From an uncultured Flavobacteriales bacterium (lineage in GTDB: Bacteria > Bacteroidota > Bacteroidia > Flavobacteriales > Crocinitomicaceae), in contig CAMLRS010000028.1 in NCBI GenBank assembly GCA_946482515.1, positions 1 to 32,832 on the forward strand: 32,832 nucleotides of DNA, read 5' to 3'. A model generated the notes under the pieces. It made no database searches. It was not told where the DNA came from and saw only the letters and a program-made list of their open reading frames with translations. The position numbers and the translations under genes are program-made. Below are positions 21,284 through 29,176 of the stretch, piece after piece (the first letter of the stretch is position 1; each line of letters begins with the position of its first letter).

Positions 21284-22642
21284 TTAGATGGCCCGGCTGA
21301 ATAAGGTGGTTTCCGGCTGTGCAGCCCTGAGACGTGCATCGAAGGCCATGCAGATATTGCGCAGGAATGGGCGCCCGGCAGGTGTTACGGATAAACGAAA
21401 CGGCTCCAGACGAACGAGTCCGTCGGCAAGTGGTTCCGAAAGCTGATCGAGACCTGCGTACAACGCTTCGCACTGTTCTTCTTCCTTTTTCCAGCTTGTT
21501 TCAAACCGGCACATGAGCGAGAGGATGTGGCGGCGCAGAACGAGGTCTTCTTCTGTCAGACGATGGCCTTTGAAGAACGGGAATTCTCCTTTCGTCACCC
21601 GGCGCTGGTAAACTTCCACGATCTTTTCATTTTGGGCGAAGCCGTGCCAGGTATCACTGATAGCTGATACGCCGAGTCCGACGAGAAGCTGCGTATGCAC
21701 GGTACCGTATCCCATAAAGTTCCGGTGCAGGTTTCCGTTTTTTGCGGCTTCGGCAAGGGGATCCTGCTGCAGGGCGAAATGGTCCATTCCAATTTCAACA
21801 TAGCCGGCCCTTTCAAGGGCTGCTCTGCCGAGCTCGTACAGAAGACGCTTGGTCTCGGCATCCGGCAGATCTGCTTCCGAATAGGCGCGCTGTCCGGGTT
21901 TCATCCAGGGAACGTGCGCGTAGCTGTAAAACGCGATGCGATCGGGGCGCAGCCGAATGACTTTTCCGATCGTTTCCAGCATGCTGTCGACAGTTTGCAG
22001 CGGAAGTCCGTAGATGAGATCGTAATTGACAGAATCATAGCCCAGCGCACGGGCGAGCGATGTAACGTTGTCAACGGTCTCGTAGCTTTGAAAGCGGTGA
22101 ATGGCCCGCTGGACCTTTTCATCAAAATCCTGTATACCGAGGCTGATCCTCCTGAAGCCTCTGTCGCGAAGTACCACCAGGTGACGGTAAGTCGTATTGT
22201 CTGGGTGGCCTTCGAAGCTCAGGGCAGCGTCCGGGCAGAGTTCCGCCGGACCGAGGATGCCATCAATAAGGCGACTGAGATTTTCGGGGCTGAAAAAGGT
22301 AGGTGTGCCGCCACCCAGGTGGATTTCCCGAATGCGCGGCGGCGTTTCGAACAGGTCGGTGTAGAGCTTCCATTCGGCAAGCACGGATGTGATGTAGGGC
22401 TCCTCAACGAGGTGGTTAACGGTAATGCGCGTATTGCATCCACAGTAGGTACAGAGACTTTCGCAGAAAGGGAGGTGGATGTAGAGGCTGATACCTTCGG
22501 AAGCATTGGTGCGCAAGAAGGTTTTTTTGACGAGCTGTTTCCAGTCCTCCTGCGTCGGCTTTTCCCCGTCCCAGTATGGAACGGTGGGGTAGCTCGTATA
22601 GCGCGGCACAGCCTGGTTGTATTTTGCGATCAGTTTATTCAT
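21284..22642 (-). CDS. hemN: Oxygen-independent coproporphyrinogen III oxidase
   Basis: A 452-residue radical-SAM enzyme from the ATG at 22642. 'KYNQAVPRYTSYPTVPYW' is the HemN-specific N-terminus. Cys60, Cys64 and Cys67 in 'CESLCTYCGC' bind the 4Fe-4S cluster, and 'IHLGGGTPTF' and 'GIQDFDEKVQ' are SAM-site segments. It decarboxylates coproporphyrinogen III to protoporphyrinogen IX without oxygen in the cytoplasm, which supplies haem when the cbb3 oxidase is needed. True HemN is distinguished from the HemW chaperone by the 'PRYTSYPT' start, the extra Cys after the CxxxCxxC motif and the full C-terminal domain. It is last in the cbb3 gene run, 10 bases after queD. Confidence 0.96.
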   Translation of the reverse strand: MNKLIAKYNQAVPRYTSYPTVPYWDGEKPTQEDWKQLVKKTFLRTNASEGISLYIHLPFCESLCTYCGCNTRITVNHLVEEPYITSVLAEWKLYTDLFETPPRIREIHLGGGTPTFFSPENLSRLIDGILGPAELCPDAALSFEGHPDNTTYRHLVVLRDRGFRRISLGIQDFDEKVQRAIHRFQSYETVDNVTSLARALGYDSVNYDLIYGLPLQTVDSMLETIGKVIRLRPDRIAFYSYAHVPWMKPGQRAYSEADLPDAETKRLLYELGRAALERAGYVEIGMDHFALQQDPLAEAAKNGNLHRNFMGYGTVHTQLLVGLGVSAISDTWHGFAQNEKIVEVYQRRVTKGEFPFFKGHRLTEEDLVLRRHILSLMCRFETSWKKEEEQCEALYAGLDQLSEPLADGLVRLEPFRLSVTPAGRPFLRNICMAFDARLRAAQPETTLFSRAI

Positions 22643-22652
22643 AAGAAATGAT

Positions 22653-23087
22653 TTATTGGTCTTCCGCGCACCATTCGGCGCTGGAGGTTTCGGTTTCAAA
22701 CAGCTTGAGGCACTGAAGCTTCACTTTCCCCGGGAAAGATCCGGCCAGTTTGGTGACGAAATGCAATACGAGGTTTTCGCAGGTTGGCTGAAAAGCGGTG
22801 AGCACCAGCTTGTCGTGGTCGAGGGCCGAAAGGAGCGCGGGGCTGGCGTCATGACGGAGCACGAGCGCATGGTCGAAGGGGTCGATGATCTCCCGTACGA
22901 CTATCTGTTTCACTTCCGAAAAGTCGATTACCATTCCGTATTTCGGATCGGTTGGATCGCTGGCCGGCTGGCCTTTCAAGGTTACCAGCAAGCGGTAGGA
23001 ATGGCCGTGGATGTTTCGGCACGGACCATCATAGTCCTGCAACGCGTGCGCCATTTCAAAGCGAAATTCTTTTGTTACCCTGATCAT
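22653..23087 (-). CDS. queD: 6-carboxytetrahydropterin synthase / 6-pyruvoyl-tetrahydropterin synthase-like
   Basis: A 144-residue protein. 'FRFEMAHALQDYDGPCRNIHGHSY' (pieces FRFEMAHALQDY, DGPCRNIHGHSY) gives the zinc ligands His14, His27 and His29 and the catalytic Cys23. 'GMVIDFSEVK' and 'DHALVL' follow, with 'PTCENLVLHF' and 'LFETETSSAEW' closing the active site. QueD converts dihydroneopterin triphosphate to 6-carboxytetrahydropterin in queuosine biosynthesis; related PTPS enzymes make other pterins. No other queuosine gene is visible nearby. The start overlaps the stop of the persulfide dioxygenase gene by one base (TAATG), so it is coupled to that gene. Why it sits in an oxidase operon is unclear. 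Confidence 0.9.
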   Translation of the reverse strand: MIRVTKEFRFEMAHALQDYDGPCRNIHGHSYRLLVTLKGQPASDPTDPKYGMVIDFSEVKQIVVREIIDPFDHALVLRHDASPALLSALDHDKLVLTAFQPTCENLVLHFVTKLAGSFPGKVKLQCLKLFETETSSAEWCAEDQ

Positions 23088-24469
23088 TATCCGACGGAGG
23101 TATTGGCAGGAAGCGAAACTTCTTTCCGGATCGCAGCGAACCCGCCGATGACATTATAGACCTGTTGAAAATCCTCCCGCAACAGCAATGAAATGGCGAT
23201 CAGCGAACGGTAGCCGCCTGCACAGTAGACGGCATAGCACCGGTTCCTGTCAAGCTGCCCCGCCTTTTCCTGCAATTTGTCGAGCGATATGTGTACGGCT
23301 CCGCCCATGTGTGCGGCTTCGAATTCATTTTGCCTGCGAACGTCGAGGAACGTGAAGGGATGTCCATCGATCTTCTTGTCTGACAATGCTGCTGCGTCTA
23401 CGGATGAAATGACAGAGATCGGTCCATCAGCTGCCAGCCAGGTTTGCATACCGCCAATCAGGTAGCCGACGCAACGGTCGAAACCGATGCGCGCCAGCCG
23501 CGTGATTACTTCTTTTTCCATCCCCGGATCGCAAACCACTACTGCCGGTTTGTCGAAGGAGAGGAGTGTGCCGGCCCAAATGGCAAACTGACCATCAAGG
23601 CCGATGTGCAAGGCACCGCGGACGATCCGGTGTTCGGGATAAATAGCACTCCGCGTATCGAGCACGGTTGCACCGAGCATCACCTCTCCGCGAAAAGCAT
23701 CGAAGCTGAGCGGTTTCATGCCGCGCTCCAGTACGCCGTTGAGGTGTTCGTATCCGGTCCTGTTGATCGCCGCATCGCGGAAAAAGTAGGCCGGTGCTTC
23801 GGGTTGTCCTTCCACGATCGCTGCAACAAATACTTCCTTCTCCAGCACGAATACGGGGTTACTGATTTTCTGTTCGCCGATCGTGGTTGATCTTTCGCTG
23901 CCCAAATCCTTGCCACAGGCTGAGCCGGCCCCGTGTCCCGGGTAAACGATCACATGATCGGGTAACGGTGCAAGGCATTGCCTTACGGAATCGTACAGGC
24001 GGGAAGCCAGCTCTTCCGCAGTGAGGTTGCCGCTGTGCAGATCCGGCCGTCCAACGTCGCCCACAAAGAGGGTGTCTCCGGTAAACACAGCGTGGACACG
24101 GCCTTTTTCGGACAGCAGGAAGCAGGCCGATTCGATCGTATGCCCGGGTGTATGCAGTACGCGAATGGTGCATGATCCGAGTGGAAGCACCTCGTTGTGG
24201 ACGGCGATATGAGCCGGATAGCCGGGCGTCGCGCAGGGACCAAAAATGATTTCCGCTCCCGTTCGGTCGGCCAGCTCGAGATGACCCGAGACGAAATCAG
24301 CGTGAAAATGTGTTACGAGCACGTAGCGGATGACTGCATTGCCGGCACGCGCCATTTCGAGGTAGACTTCGACGTCGCGCAGCGGATCGATAACAGCGGC
24401 CACGCCATCGGATTCGATATAGTAGGCAGCCTGAGCCAGGCAACCGGTGTAGAATTGATGAATTTTCAT
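23087..24469 (-). CDS. Persulfide dioxygenase-rhodanese (MBL fold plus two rhodanese domains)
   Basis: A 460-residue protein from the ATG at 24469. The N-terminal MBL domain has 'THFHADFVSGH' (His54, His56, Asp58, His63), 'HTPGHTIES', 'FTGDTLFVGDVGRPDL' and 'YPGHGAGSACGK', the signature of ETHE1-type persulfide dioxygenases. Two rhodanese domains follow: a central one ('VVCDPGMEKEV') and a C-terminal one with 'YAVYCAGGYRSLIA', the active Cys loop. The arrangement matches CstB/Blh-like proteins that oxidise persulfides to sulfite and pass sulfur to thiosulfate. It protects cytochrome oxidases from sulfide, which fits its place after the cbb3 genes. It lies 13 bases after the Ric-like gene. Confidence 0.9.
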   Translation of the reverse strand: MKIHQFYTGCLAQAAYYIESDGVAAVIDPLRDVEVYLEMARAGNAVIRYVLVTHFHADFVSGHLELADRTGAEIIFGPCATPGYPAHIAVHNEVLPLGSCTIRVLHTPGHTIESACFLLSEKGRVHAVFTGDTLFVGDVGRPDLHSGNLTAEELASRLYDSVRQCLAPLPDHVIVYPGHGAGSACGKDLGSERSTTIGEQKISNPVFVLEKEVFVAAIVEGQPEAPAYFFRDAAINRTGYEHLNGVLERGMKPLSFDAFRGEVMLGATVLDTRSAIYPEHRIVRGALHIGLDGQFAIWAGTLLSFDKPAVVVCDPGMEKEVITRLARIGFDRCVGYLIGGMQTWLAADGPISVISSVDAAALSDKKIDGHPFTFLDVRRQNEFEAAHMGGAVHISLDKLQEKAGQLDRNRCYAVYCAGGYRSLIAISLLLREDFQQVYNVIGGFAAIRKEVSLPANTSVG

Positions 24470-24482
24470 AGTCCGTATGCGT

Positions 24483-25199
24483 TTAATTAAGCGACAGCTC
24501 GCACAGTGCAAGCAGGCGAGGGAAGAGAATGTTGTTCTCGATGTGCAGGTGCATATGCATATCCTGCTCGAATAGCTGCAGGTCGTGCATCAGCGTACCA
24601 TAAGCGGGAGAAGCATTTGCCGGAACAGAAAACCGGTGGGCAGCCATTTTAATGTCTCCCAGCAGACCGAGGATCATTTCGTGTTCACGGCGAAGCAAGC
24701 CAATGGCATGTGTCAGCGTTCTGGATTCACCAGGTGACGTTTTCAGTGCTTTGCTGCGGTTTTGACCGGAGAGTCTGCGCATCAGCGGAAAAAGAACTTC
24801 GTCTTCCTTATCGGAATGCTGTAAAAGCTGTGTTCTCAGCTGCGCAAATACCGGCACAATGCGCTTAAGCAATTTGCGCTGACTGCACGCAGGATCTGCT
24901 AACAGCCGGTTCATATCGTCCTGCATACCATTGAGCAAACAGCGCTCGTTAGCATGGTAGCGGCCGTTGATAAAGTCGACGAGACGCTCCGTGCTCATGT
25001 CTTCGAGTGTGAACGAGTAGACGATAACCGATTCCTGGAGCGCAGAGAGCTCGGCATCGACTGCCTCGAATGAAAGACCTTTTTCCTGGCAGGCGGCACG
25101 AAGGGTCTGACCGCCGTTTCGATAGTAGTCCAGCTCGTATTTTTCGAAGAGCCGGATCGAAGCAGGTACGTGAATGGCTAATTCTTTCAGTGTCAGCAT
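24483..25199 (-). CDS. Ric/ScdA-like di-iron protein with degenerate N-terminal Cys motif
   Basis: A 238-residue protein. Residues 1-45 are the ScdA_N (DUF542) domain, but its usual CC-G-G motif reads Y26-R27-N28-G-G, so both expected cysteines are lost. From about 80 a hemerythrin-like four-helix domain carries His/Glu ligands in 'RYHANE', 'QHSDKEDEVLFPLM', 'RREHEMIL' and 'HLHIENNILFPRL'. Family proteins repair iron-sulfur clusters damaged by nitric oxide or peroxide and are induced under nitrosative or low-oxygen stress. The intact di-iron domain with a lost Cys pair suggests a modified function, perhaps NO or O2 sensing. It overlaps no gene and is 7 bases after the SafE-like gene. Confidence 0.85.
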   Translation of the reverse strand: MLTLKELAIHVPASIRLFEKYELDYYRNGGQTLRAACQEKGLSFEAVDAELSALQESVIVYSFTLEDMSTERLVDFINGRYHANERCLLNGMQDDMNRLLADPACSQRKLLKRIVPVFAQLRTQLLQHSDKEDEVLFPLMRRLSGQNRSKALKTSPGESRTLTHAIGLLRREHEMILGLLGDIKMAAHRFSVPANASPAYGTLMHDLQLFEQDMHMHLHIENNILFPRLLALCELSLN

Positions 25200-25206
25200 A
25201 ACAAAT

Positions 25207-25911
25207 CTATTTTGAACAACAATGGTGGTGACATGCCTCGCCAGTGGTTTCCAGTGCTGGACTCAGATAGGGGATTCCAAGACTCAAACCGCGCAGGATG
25301 AGCATCAGCGCCATGATCCCGACGAATATGGGAACGGTCCGGCGGATACGTGTGCGAAAGCGCAGGCCTATCTTTTCGCGGAAAAGCGTTACAGCCATCA
25401 TCGCCGGTAAGGTTCCGGCACCGAAGGCAGCCATGAAAAGCATTCCCGTGAGCACATCACCGGCAGCCAGTGCTCCGGCAATGGCCAGGTATACGAATCC
25501 GCACGGCAGAAAACCGTTCAGCAGTCCGATAAAGAACAGGGTGAAGCGACTGTGCATGCCAAAGAGCTTACGAATGGAGGATTTAAGCTTTTCCAGCCCT
25601 TTGAGCAGAAACGGAAAGCGCAGGTAGCGATTGGGCAGAAACGGCAAAGCGATGGCGATCAACAGCAAGATCCCCAGCACAACAGAAAGTACATTTTGCC
25701 AGCCTGCGAGTGCGAAGCCTTTTCCAACGAAACCGAACAGCAGTCCCATGAAAGCATAAGCGATCACGCGACCGAGGTTATAGACCAGCGCTCCGCGGAG
25801 TACACTGAAGCGCGAGGTACGCCGAACCGGAATTGCCAAAGCGATCGGTCCGCACATGCCTACGCAATGAAAACTGCCGAGAAATCCGAGTGAAAGTGCA
25901 GCCAGTAACAT
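25207..25911 (-). CDS. SafE/CcdA-like membrane protein of cbb3 cluster (copper-type tail)
   Basis: A 234-residue protein from the ATG at 25911; the frame extends further upstream only as a shadow. It has six membrane segments. 'FLGSFHCVGMCGPIALAIPV' (residues 9-28) places a CxxxC pair in the first helix, and 'LGRVIAYAFMGLLFGFVG' and 'GLLNGFLPCGFVYLAIAGAL' follow, as in the sulfite-exporter-like proteins encoded after ccoH in many genomes and thought to bring copper to the oxidase. The C-terminus ends 'ACHHHCCSK', a striking His/Cys cluster that could bind a soft metal. It begins 1 base after ccoH, so it is in the same operon. Confidence 0.85.
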   Translation of the reverse strand: MLLAALSLGFLGSFHCVGMCGPIALAIPVRRTSRFSVLRGALVYNLGRVIAYAFMGLLFGFVGKGFALAGWQNVLSVVLGILLLIAIALPFLPNRYLRFPFLLKGLEKLKSSIRKLFGMHSRFTLFFIGLLNGFLPCGFVYLAIAGALAAGDVLTGMLFMAAFGAGTLPAMMAVTLFREKIGLRFRTRIRRTVPIFVGIMALMLILRGLSLGIPYLSPALETTGEACHHHCCSK

Positions 25912-25912
25912 C

Positions 25913-26347
25913 TTATGGAATTTGAATGAATCCTTCGTTGTAGTATGCCATTCCACCGAATTGCCAGTCGATCTGCATGCGGTAGAGTCCTTTCTCAAGC
26001 TGCGTGAGCGGAACCCGGCGCAGCGTGTCACTGCTTTTTGCCAGGACGATGGTTCTGTCGAGCCGGGCGTCCGAAGGCCTGAAAAAGAAAATGGTTCCGG
26101 AACAGGCGCTGTTCTCCGTATCCGGAAAGTCGAGCAGTAGCGTGTCGCCGGAAATGCGCCATGTCAGCTGTTCTTTCAATGCGGCGGTGCGTTCAATGGT
26201 ATTGATCTTTCCCTGGTATTCCAGCTCTTTCTGGTAGTAGTCTTCGGAAACAAGGTCGACCTTTTCACGCATCGTCAGTGTGACCATGGTTACGATCAGG
26301 CTTACAAATCCGAGGTAAAGACACAGAATTTTAATTCCCCAGCTCAT
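25913..26347 (-). CDS. ccoH: FixH/CcoH family cbb3 assembly protein
   Basis: A 144-residue protein. A single N-terminal membrane helix (about residues 5-25, 'ILCLYLGFVSLIVTMVTLTM') is followed by 'LVSEDYYQKELEYQGKINTI', the defining FixH segment, and a periplasmic beta-domain ending 'LYRMQIDWQFGGMAYYNEGF'. CcoH/FixH binds the cbb3 oxidase during assembly and is needed for its stability. It lies between ccoG (11 bases) and the SafE-like gene (1 base), in the standard gene order. Confidence 0.92.
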   Translation of the reverse strand: MSWGIKILCLYLGFVSLIVTMVTLTMREKVDLVSEDYYQKELEYQGKINTIERTAALKEQLTWRISGDTLLLDFPDTENSACSGTIFFFRPSDARLDRTIVLAKSSDTLRRVPLTQLEKGLYRMQIDWQFGGMAYYNEGFIQIP

Positions 26348-26358
26348 ATTGTTCGGTT

Positions 26359-27765
26359 TTATCGGGACGGACCCATGAAATTGGTATTCACTGTTTCGAT
26401 GAGCTTCCCGCGGGAATAGATCTTCACGAGCAGCTTTGTTTTACGCCGATGGATGCTTTTTTCCGGCAGGAAGATGAAAAAGGAGCTGGCGGCCTCGGAT
26501 GTTTGGGCGACTACGATCGGTTTTCCAACCATTTTGATCGCACCTTCTTTTGTTTCCAGGCGAAGCTCCACCGGCAAATCCTCGTGTGTTTTGTTGATCA
26601 GCTTGATGTTGTAGAGGTTGCTGAGCATACCGTTGTCCTGGCGCTGGTACAGCAGGCCTGGAGTGCGGAGAATCGTCACATCGACATCGCTGCGCGTCAC
26701 CAGCAATGCCACGAGGATACCGATCAGTCCTGTGAGAACGACGGTGTAGGCGATAATGCGTGACGTAATTCTCAACGGCTTGCCTTCAGCAATGCCACTT
26801 TCCGAAGCATAGCGAATCAGTCCTTTTGGACGACCTGTTTTCTCCATCATGAAATCGCAGGCATCGATACAGGCTGTGCAATTCGTACACTCGAGCTGTG
26901 TGCCGTTGCGGATATCGATCCCCACCGGACAGACCTTAACGCACTGGACACAGTCAATGCAGTCTCCAACCTGACCGGAATCCTGTGATTTACGGAATTT
27001 ACCGCGCGGCTCTCCTCTCACATAATCGTAGGCAACCAGCAGGGTGTTCCGGTCGGTCATCACGCCTTGCAGTCTTCCGTAGGGGCAGGCGATCAAACAA
27101 ACCTGTTCACGAAACCAGGCATAGACGGCGTAAAATATACCGGTGAAAACGAGCAGCGAAATAAAACCGCCGATGTGCCGGCTGACGGGTTCGCTGACGA
27201 TGTGAAACAACTGATCCGTGCCAATGATATAGGAGAGGAAGGTATTCGAGATGAGAAAGGCAATCAGGAAAAAGACCAGGTGCTTTCCTCCTCGTTTCAG
27301 CAATTTTTCCGTATTCCAGTGCATTTTGTCGAGTTGCTTCTGGTAGGACGCATCGCCTTCGATCCAGTATTCGATCCGGCGAAAGACCATTTCCATGAAA
27401 ATGGTTTGCGGACAGATCCAGCCGCAGAAGATGCGTCCGAAAACGACTGTAAAGAGCACAACGAACAGGATAAATACGAGCATTCCGATACCGAACAGGA
27501 AAAAATCCTGCGGCCAGAATGTTACTCCGAAGAACACGAAACGGCGCTCGAGGATGTTGAACAAAAAGAACGGGTCTTCATGCACCCTGACAAACGGAAG
27601 GGAAAAGAACAGGATCAGGTAGACCACACTGACAATTGTCCGCGCGTTGTAAAACCTTCCTTTCGGACGCTGGGCGTAAATCCAGCTCCGGCGGCCCTCC
27701 TTCGAGATGGTGGCCACGCTGTCGCGGAAGCTTTCGTCAGGATGATATGTTTCCTCTTGGTTCAT
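26359..27765 (-). CDS. ccoG: cbb3 oxidase accessory protein CcoG (RdxA/FixG), iron-sulfur membrane protein
   Basis: A 468-residue protein from the ATG at 27765 (a TTG 9 bases upstream is possible but not needed). The N-terminal half has five membrane segments with 'FGRIFCGWICPQTIFMEMVF' and 'CLIACPYGRLQG', then the bacterial ferredoxin double motif 'CIDCVQCVKVCPVGIDI' and 'CTNCTACIDACD', which binds two 4Fe-4S clusters. The C-terminal periplasmic part (about 370-468) is an Ig-like beta-domain. It is proposed to reduce copper for the binuclear centre of the oxidase. It starts 9 bases after ccoP and is followed by ccoH. Confidence 0.96.
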   Translation of the reverse strand: MNQEETYHPDESFRDSVATISKEGRRSWIYAQRPKGRFYNARTIVSVVYLILFFSLPFVRVHEDPFFLFNILERRFVFFGVTFWPQDFFLFGIGMLVFILFVVLFTVVFGRIFCGWICPQTIFMEMVFRRIEYWIEGDASYQKQLDKMHWNTEKLLKRGGKHLVFFLIAFLISNTFLSYIIGTDQLFHIVSEPVSRHIGGFISLLVFTGIFYAVYAWFREQVCLIACPYGRLQGVMTDRNTLLVAYDYVRGEPRGKFRKSQDSGQVGDCIDCVQCVKVCPVGIDIRNGTQLECTNCTACIDACDFMMEKTGRPKGLIRYASESGIAEGKPLRITSRIIAYTVVLTGLIGILVALLVTRSDVDVTILRTPGLLYQRQDNGMLSNLYNIKLINKTHEDLPVELRLETKEGAIKMVGKPIVVAQTSEAASSFFIFLPEKSIHRRKTKLLVKIYSRGKLIETVNTNFMGPSR

Positions 27766-27774
27766 TGTCTGCAA

Positions 27775-28980
27775 TCAGTCTTTTTGTGTCGTATCCGCGT
27801 TTTCCATGTACAATTCGCCCTGTGGCTCCTTGGCGTTCGGAGGATTGGTGCCCTGCAATGACTTGATGTAGCTGGAAACCTCGTGGATCTGGCGCGCACC
27901 GAGATCCTGCTGCCAGGCTTTCATGCCTTTATCGGGGTAACCGTATTTGACCGTTTTGAACACATCCTTGATGTCTCCGCCGTGCAGCCAGTAATCATCT
28001 GTGAGGTTGGGGCCCACTCCGCCTTCACCGGATTCGCCGTGGCAGGCAGCGCAGTTGGTCATGAAAACGGCCTTACCTGATGAAACAGCTGCATTGTCCG
28101 TAAGCAGAGTGGCGTTGTTTTCGTCAACCAGATTGGCGGCTTTCTTCCGGTACTCGGCCATCTCATATTTGGCCTGCAGGAGTTGATCTTCGTACTCGTC
28201 GATCTGCAGCTTGCCGGTACGAAACACGTGGTAATGGAACAGGTAGATCACGGAAAAAACGATACTCAGGTAAAACCCGTATTTCCACCATGGCGGCAGG
28301 TTGTTGTCGAGCTCGCGGATACCGTCGTAATTGTGATCGAGCATGATATCGGCCTCTTTCTCGATGGCAACGGATTGGTTGAGCTTTTCCATCAGTGTAG
28401 GACGGACAACCGAAGCTTTGGCCTTTTTACGGTTTTCGGCCCGAATCGCCCGGCGTTCGTAAGCGCCGAGACGCTCCATTGCGATCGTATAGAGCTTCCA
28501 GGCTACCAGCAGCTCGAAAACGATGCATCCGACGAGTCCCCAGAAGGTGGTACCGTCCATGCCCCAATAATCCGAGCGGACTGCGCCAGCCGGAGAAACG
28601 GTCTGCAGTACGGCTGTCGTATCTGCCTGCCCGAAAGCAGGTGTGGAAAACAGCCCGGCCGCCAGCAGAATCAGCAGTATACCCGGCAGGTTTCCCGCAT
28701 CCCGTTTTTTACGTTCCTCTTCCATGCGGAAGCGAATGGCGCCTTTGGCCACTTCCGCAAAGATGACGATGACGAGCAGCAGTACGATTGCAATAACCAG
28801 CAAGCCGATAAACACCGAACTGTCAAACAGTGTCTTTTTTTCAGGTGTGACAATCGCCTGCACATTTGCAGCCTGTCCCTGCGCCGTGGCTGAGAAAGAC
28901 AGCAGGAAGGCCAGGCCCGCAGCAGCCAGTTGCTGCAAGCCGTTTCGTTTGGTTCTGATTTTTTTACGAAGGCTTTTCAT
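27775..28980 (-). CDS. ccoP: cbb3 oxidase subunit III, cytochrome c (mono-haem type)
   Basis: A 401-residue protein with a longer N-terminus than proteobacterial CcoP. Residues 15-35 are a signal or anchor helix, 50-75 a second, 100-118 a third and 145-165 a fourth. Then 'LDNNLPPWWKYGFYLSIVFS' is the family signature before a last helix. The C-terminal cytochrome domain has one CAACH site at about 308-312, with Met provided later in 'KGMKAWQQDL'. Only one CxxCH is present, whereas typical CcoP has two, which is common in Bacteroidota. It passes electrons to the CcoNO subunit on the outer face of the inner membrane. Its ATG overlaps the ccoQ stop by 4 bases. Confidence 0.93.
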   Translation of the reverse strand: MKSLRKKIRTKRNGLQQLAAAGLAFLLSFSATAQGQAANVQAIVTPEKKTLFDSSVFIGLLVIAIVLLLVIVIFAEVAKGAIRFRMEEERKKRDAGNLPGILLILLAAGLFSTPAFGQADTTAVLQTVSPAGAVRSDYWGMDGTTFWGLVGCIVFELLVAWKLYTIAMERLGAYERRAIRAENRKKAKASVVRPTLMEKLNQSVAIEKEADIMLDHNYDGIRELDNNLPPWWKYGFYLSIVFSVIYLFHYHVFRTGKLQIDEYEDQLLQAKYEMAEYRKKAANLVDENNATLLTDNAAVSSGKAVFMTNCAACHGESGEGGVGPNLTDDYWLHGGDIKDVFKTVKYGYPDKGMKAWQQDLGARQIHEVSSYIKSLQGTNPPNAKEPQGELYMENADTTQKD

Positions 28981-29171
28981 GACTCATGTTTTTGGCGGTT
29001 GGACGTATCGCGATCGTCGAGCGGAATATGCTTCAGCGCGCTGATGTGCTGCTTGTCTGCACGTAACACGTACATGATCAACACTGTGAAAAACAGGAAG
29101 AACAGGAAAAGCGAGATCATCGGGAAGATGCTTATGCCGGCGATGGACTCGAGGTAATGAATGAATTTCAT
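28977..29171 (-). CDS. ccoQ: Small cbb3 oxidase subunit CcoQ/FixQ-like
   Basis: A 64-residue protein with a single membrane helix, residues 15-35 ('FPMISLFLFFLFFTVLIMYV'), and a polar C-terminal tail 'LRADKQHISALKHIPLDDRD'. The position between ccoNO and ccoP, the size and the topology match CcoQ, which stabilises CcoP in the complex. Sequence conservation in this subunit is low, so the call rests on context. It overlaps ccoP by 4 bases (ATGA) and starts 5 bases after ccoNO. Confidence 0.85.
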   Translation of the reverse strand: MKFIHYLESIAGISIFPMISLFLFFLFFTVLIMYVLRADKQHISALKHIPLDDRDTSNRQKHES

Positions 29172-29176
29172 CGTGT

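Noticed and set aside
21695..22651. 318-residue plus-strand frame
   Set aside because: Antisense to hemN, with no family signature.
27067..27861. 264-residue plus-strand frame
   Set aside because: Antisense to ccoG; Glu/Asp/Lys-rich low-complexity translation.
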